This document shows, piece by piece, positions 29,827 through 32,231 of a stretch of DNA of 32,231 nt. The stretch is from an uncultured Paludibacter sp. Its GTDB lineage: Bacteria > Bacteroidota > Bacteroidia > Bacteroidales > Paludibacteraceae. A model generated the notes under the pieces. That model did not search any database, was not told the DNA's origin, and saw only the letters and a program-made list of their open reading frames with translations. Positions within the stretch are counted from its first letter, which is position 1; each line of letters opens with the position of its first letter. The stretch is taken from NCBI GenBank assembly GCA_937870645.1, contig CALMZF010000377.1, positions 1-32,231 on the forward strand, in the 5' to 3' direction. A program made the translations under genes and the position numbers.

Positions 29827-31416
29827 TTACCAAACTTCTTCTACCTGATCAGCCACTTTATATCCCGGGGTCTGTTTGAGCAGCGGGTCTGCATTCAGCG
29901 TAGCTTTGTCAATTGGCCACAGCACTTTGTACTTCTCGGTAGATTTCAATACCGGTGTGGTAGTGTATGCCGAAGCAGCATCAAATGCCAGCGGCTGTCC
30001 TGTTAGAGCATCTTTCATGCGGATAACGTCGTACCAGCGTTTGCCTTCATAAACAAATTCTTTATCTCTTTCCTTCAGGATTGCATATTCATTGGTTTTG
30101 AAATCGGCATTAACAAAGGCGTCTGTAGCGGCTACATAATCTGTGCCATAAGCACGCTGACGAATCTGGTTAATGTACTGAGCAGGATTTCCACCTTTCA
30201 TATTCGCCACTTCGGCGAGCATGAGCAACACATCGGCATAGCGATAGATCGGTTCATTGCAATCATACACACGTGAACCGGTTGAATTGATTGATCCCAC
30301 AAATTTTTTCATCACCGTTCCTTTAACCACTCCTTTATTGTCATAATACTCCATAAAAGTGGCAGCACGTCTTTTGTCTTTATTGGCAAAACTTTTCCAG
30401 AAATCGAGTGTGTATTCATAACGTTGAATACCTGTATTCTTGAGATTTAAAGGGTCACCCAGGCGTACCCCGGCTTTATCATAAAACAGGTTGATACTTG
30501 CATCTGCGTATAAGAATAAGGATACATCGCTTGTGGCTTCACCATCGGCGTAATTTATTGCTAAAATGATTTCTTTATTAGCTTTATTGTTGCTGGCGAA
30601 AATTTTGTCAAAATCAGTCAGTAAACCGAAATTTGTATTGTTCTTAACATCATTCAGATAACCTTCAGCTGCTGCAGGAGTTTGATTGCCCAGTGAAACT
30701 TTAGCTGACCACAGATACACTTCGGCTGCCAGCATTTGAGTGGCTGCTTTTGACCAGGTCACATTATTAACCCAATCTTTACCGGCAGAAGCAAAATAAT
30801 CCAGCGATTTTTTCAAATCGGCTTTGATAAAGTCCATCGTTTCTTTTGGTGTTGAGCGACCGGTATAAAGTTCATCGGCAGTTACCTGACCATCAAGTAC
30901 TTTTACTTTGTTAACCAGTGGAACTCCACCGTAGGCACGATACAGTTTGAAATAGTGAAATGCCCGGATGCCATAGGTTTGTGCTAACAGAAAGTCAACG
31001 GTTGCTTTGTTGCTTTTATGCATTTCACTGTCTTCTATATTTTGGATCAGTAAGTTGCAGTCAAAAACATTGCCATAAACACTTCCGGCACCGCCCCACT
31101 GACTCACTCCCGGGATGTCGCCCGAAATTTTGTTGCCTTTTATATCATCATTATATGTCGATACATTCTGTGAGCTGGTACCGGTAACCTGGAGTCCTCC
31201 ACGAGCTTCCCCAAGGATAAAATCGCGGGTAAAATGTGTACTTCTCAAGTCCAGATGCATCCCGTTAACATATGCCTGAACCTGTGGCACAGTCTGCCAG
31301 TAGTTGGCGTTGCCATAATAGTCTATTGGACCCAGATTAAGGCTGTCGCAGGCAGTAAATGTGAGAGCTAATCCCAGCGTTGCTGCCGATATATATTTCA
31401 TTATTATTTTTTTCAT
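29827..31416 (-). CDS. SusD/RagB-family outer-membrane nutrient-binding lipoprotein
   Basis: A 529-residue lipoprotein that caps a TonB-dependent SusC transporter and binds the incoming glycan or peptide on the cell surface. The signal peptide ends TFTAC with Cys23 counted from the first Met (an internal Met at position 6 is an alternative start). Family features: the N-terminal DSLNLGPIDYYGNANYWQT, helical TPR-like repeats with FLLAQTYGIRAFHYFKLYRA and YGGVPLV, the mid-protein STPKETMDFIKADL, and the C-terminal SusD domain with YRYADVLLMLAEVAN, RDKEFVYEGKRWYDVIRMKD and WPIDKATLNADPLLKQTPGY. It directly follows susC (31 bp gap). No glycan hydrolase is visible beside it, so the substrate cannot be named. 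Confidence 0.95.
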   Translation of the reverse strand: MKKIIMKYISAATLGLALTFTACDSLNLGPIDYYGNANYWQTVPQVQAYVNGMHLDLRSTHFTRDFILGEARGGLQVTGTSSQNVSTYNDDIKGNKISGDIPGVSQWGGAGSVYGNVFDCNLLIQNIEDSEMHKSNKATVDFLLAQTYGIRAFHYFKLYRAYGGVPLVNKVKVLDGQVTADELYTGRSTPKETMDFIKADLKKSLDYFASAGKDWVNNVTWSKAATQMLAAEVYLWSAKVSLGNQTPAAAEGYLNDVKNNTNFGLLTDFDKIFASNNKANKEIILAINYADGEATSDVSLFLYADASINLFYDKAGVRLGDPLNLKNTGIQRYEYTLDFWKSFANKDKRRAATFMEYYDNKGVVKGTVMKKFVGSINSTGSRVYDCNEPIYRYADVLLMLAEVANMKGGNPAQYINQIRQRAYGTDYVAATDAFVNADFKTNEYAILKERDKEFVYEGKRWYDVIRMKDALTGQPLAFDAASAYTTTPVLKSTEKYKVLWPIDKATLNADPLLKQTPGYKVADQVEEVW

Positions 31417-31447
31417 ATTAATATTGCTGTTATATAGTTAATGTGAC

Positions 31448-32231
31448 TTAGAAAGTAATGTTTAATCCGAATGTAAGAATACGTGGTAAGCTATATCCTG
31501 CATCCTGTATACCACCACCTTTTTCAGGGTTAGCCAACGTTTTGGCAGCAGTTAAGTATCCTAAGTTCTGACCGGTAACCGAAAGATCCAGTTTTTCAAT
31601 CTTGGCTTTGTTGATCAGTGTACGGGGGAATGAATAGGAAAGTGAAACCTGACGGAATGACAGATAATCGCCTCTGTAGGTGAAAATTGTAGAATTGCGG
31701 TAATTTCCTTTTCCCAACTGGTCAGCCCATTGATATGTAGGATATTTAGCATTCGGATTATCCGGTGACCAGGTATCATTCACGTCGGTAGTCATGTTGT
31801 AGGTGCCCTGAGCATTAGCAAGTATCCAGGGTAAGCGGTAATCCATCATGTAGAAACCAAGTGCATAGTCAAAAGCTGCATACAACGAGAAATTTTTGTA
31901 GTTTAACGTTGAATTAAAACCACCAAACCAATGGGGTGTTGTATTACCTGCTTTTACCTGATCGTAATCGTCAATAATATTATCACCGTTTACGTCTTTC
32001 CATTTCACATCACCCGGTTGGATGGGGAAACCCTTGCTGGCGACTTTTTCTGCTTCAGTCATGGCAGCCCAGTTGTCTTTGCCGTAAAGTGTACGTGTGG
32101 TACTCCCAAAGAAAGTGGTAGGTTTCACAATCATGTTCGAAGGAATTTCACTTACGTCCTTGTATATCCCTTCCGACTGGAACACATAAAGTACGCCCGG
32201 TTCCTGACCTTCCTGATAACCTCCTACCCAC
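31448..32231 (-). CDS. SusC/RagA-family TonB-dependent transporter, C-terminal part
   Basis: The last 260 or so residues of a SusC-type outer-membrane transporter. The frame is open to the window edge, so the true start is outside; the GTG at 32185 is internal. Visible features are KWKDVNGDNIIDDYDQVKAG, the calcium-like DxNxDxxIDxxD loop found near the end of SusC proteins, followed by PHWFGGFNSTLNYKNFSLYA and the final barrel strands ending LPRILTFGLNITF with the C-terminal Phe. It works with the adjacent SusD as a pedal-bin transporter powered by TonB. About three quarters of a typical 1000-residue SusC is missing. Confidence 0.95.
   Translation of the reverse strand, partial: WVGGYQEGQEPGVLYVFQSEGIYKDVSEIPSNMIVKPTTFFGSTTRTLYGKDNWAAMTEAEKVASKGFPIQPGDVKWKDVNGDNIIDDYDQVKAGNTTPHWFGGFNSTLNYKNFSLYAAFDYALGFYMMDYRLPWILANAQGTYNMTTDVNDTWSPDNPNAKYPTYQWADQLGKGNYRNSTIFTYRGDYLSFRQVSLSYSFPRTLINKAKIEKLDLSVTGQNLGYLTAAKTLANPEKGGGIQDAGYSLPRILTFGLNITF

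Noticed and set aside
29827-32231. Calling the SusC/SusD pair the starch-utilisation system because of nearby glycogen genes
   Set aside because: SusCD pairs are numerous and substrate cannot be read from the sequence; the glycogen operon has its own promoter and a terminator lies between.

Overview
The window looks like a chromosome segment from a Bacteroidales bacterium, possibly near Paludibacter or the Dysgonomonas/Proteiniphilum group; the genus is a guess. The grounds are a SusC/SusD pair, several acidic-tailed lipoproteins, a DPP5-type peptidase very like that of Porphyromonas, an Hc1-type mini-histone, a GH133/GT4/GH57 glycogen operon, and promoters of the Bacteroidetes type (TTTG, about 19 nt, TAnnTTTG). 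No rRNA, tRNA or CRISPR array was seen.

Layout. 1-1287: the 3' end of malQ with its terminator. 1288-4373: an AT-rich accessory island holding a string of hairpins, a signal-peptide relic, a small secreted protein, and a lipoprotein with a JAMM-like metal-binding motif. 4374-5276: an EamA permease. 5466-11256 (minus strand): an operon for an outer-membrane barrel, a LolD-like ATPase, two FtsX/LolE-like permeases and a LolA-like periplasmic carrier. A hairpin-rich element with terminal inverted repeats (about 250 bp) sits between the last two genes. 11517-13297: recX, an hc1-type gene facing it across a shared terminator, and a methyltransferase. 13599-15686: the DPP5 peptidase. 15961-18934: an ECF sigma factor, an overlapping gene for a protein with one inner-membrane helix fused to a predicted outer-membrane barrel, an array of repeats whose units are multiples of 8 bp, and a second barrel protein. 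19076-24934: an operon-like run of LVIVD propeller lipoprotein, serpin lipoprotein (broken by one in-frame TAG), intact serpin lipoprotein, DSRCP-motif lipoprotein and a second LVIVD lipoprotein. 25102-29631 (minus): the debranching enzyme, GT4 glycosyltransferase and GH57 protein. 29827-32231 (minus): SusD and the end of SusC.

How it fits together. The flanks (MalQ at one end; GH133, GT4, GH57 and SusCD at the other) concern alpha-glucan and glycogen handling and glycan uptake. The middle is mostly cell-envelope biology: a complete inner-membrane/periplasm/outer-membrane transport set, a trans-envelope sigma regulator, and a surface-lipoprotein cluster built around protease inhibitors. The most notable points are the serpin/LVIVD cluster with its single-codon lesion, the sigma/barrel fusion next to the 8-bp-quantised repeat, the hairpin element splitting the Lol-like operon, and a dispersed GC-rich repeat that has become part of the ATPase reading frame.
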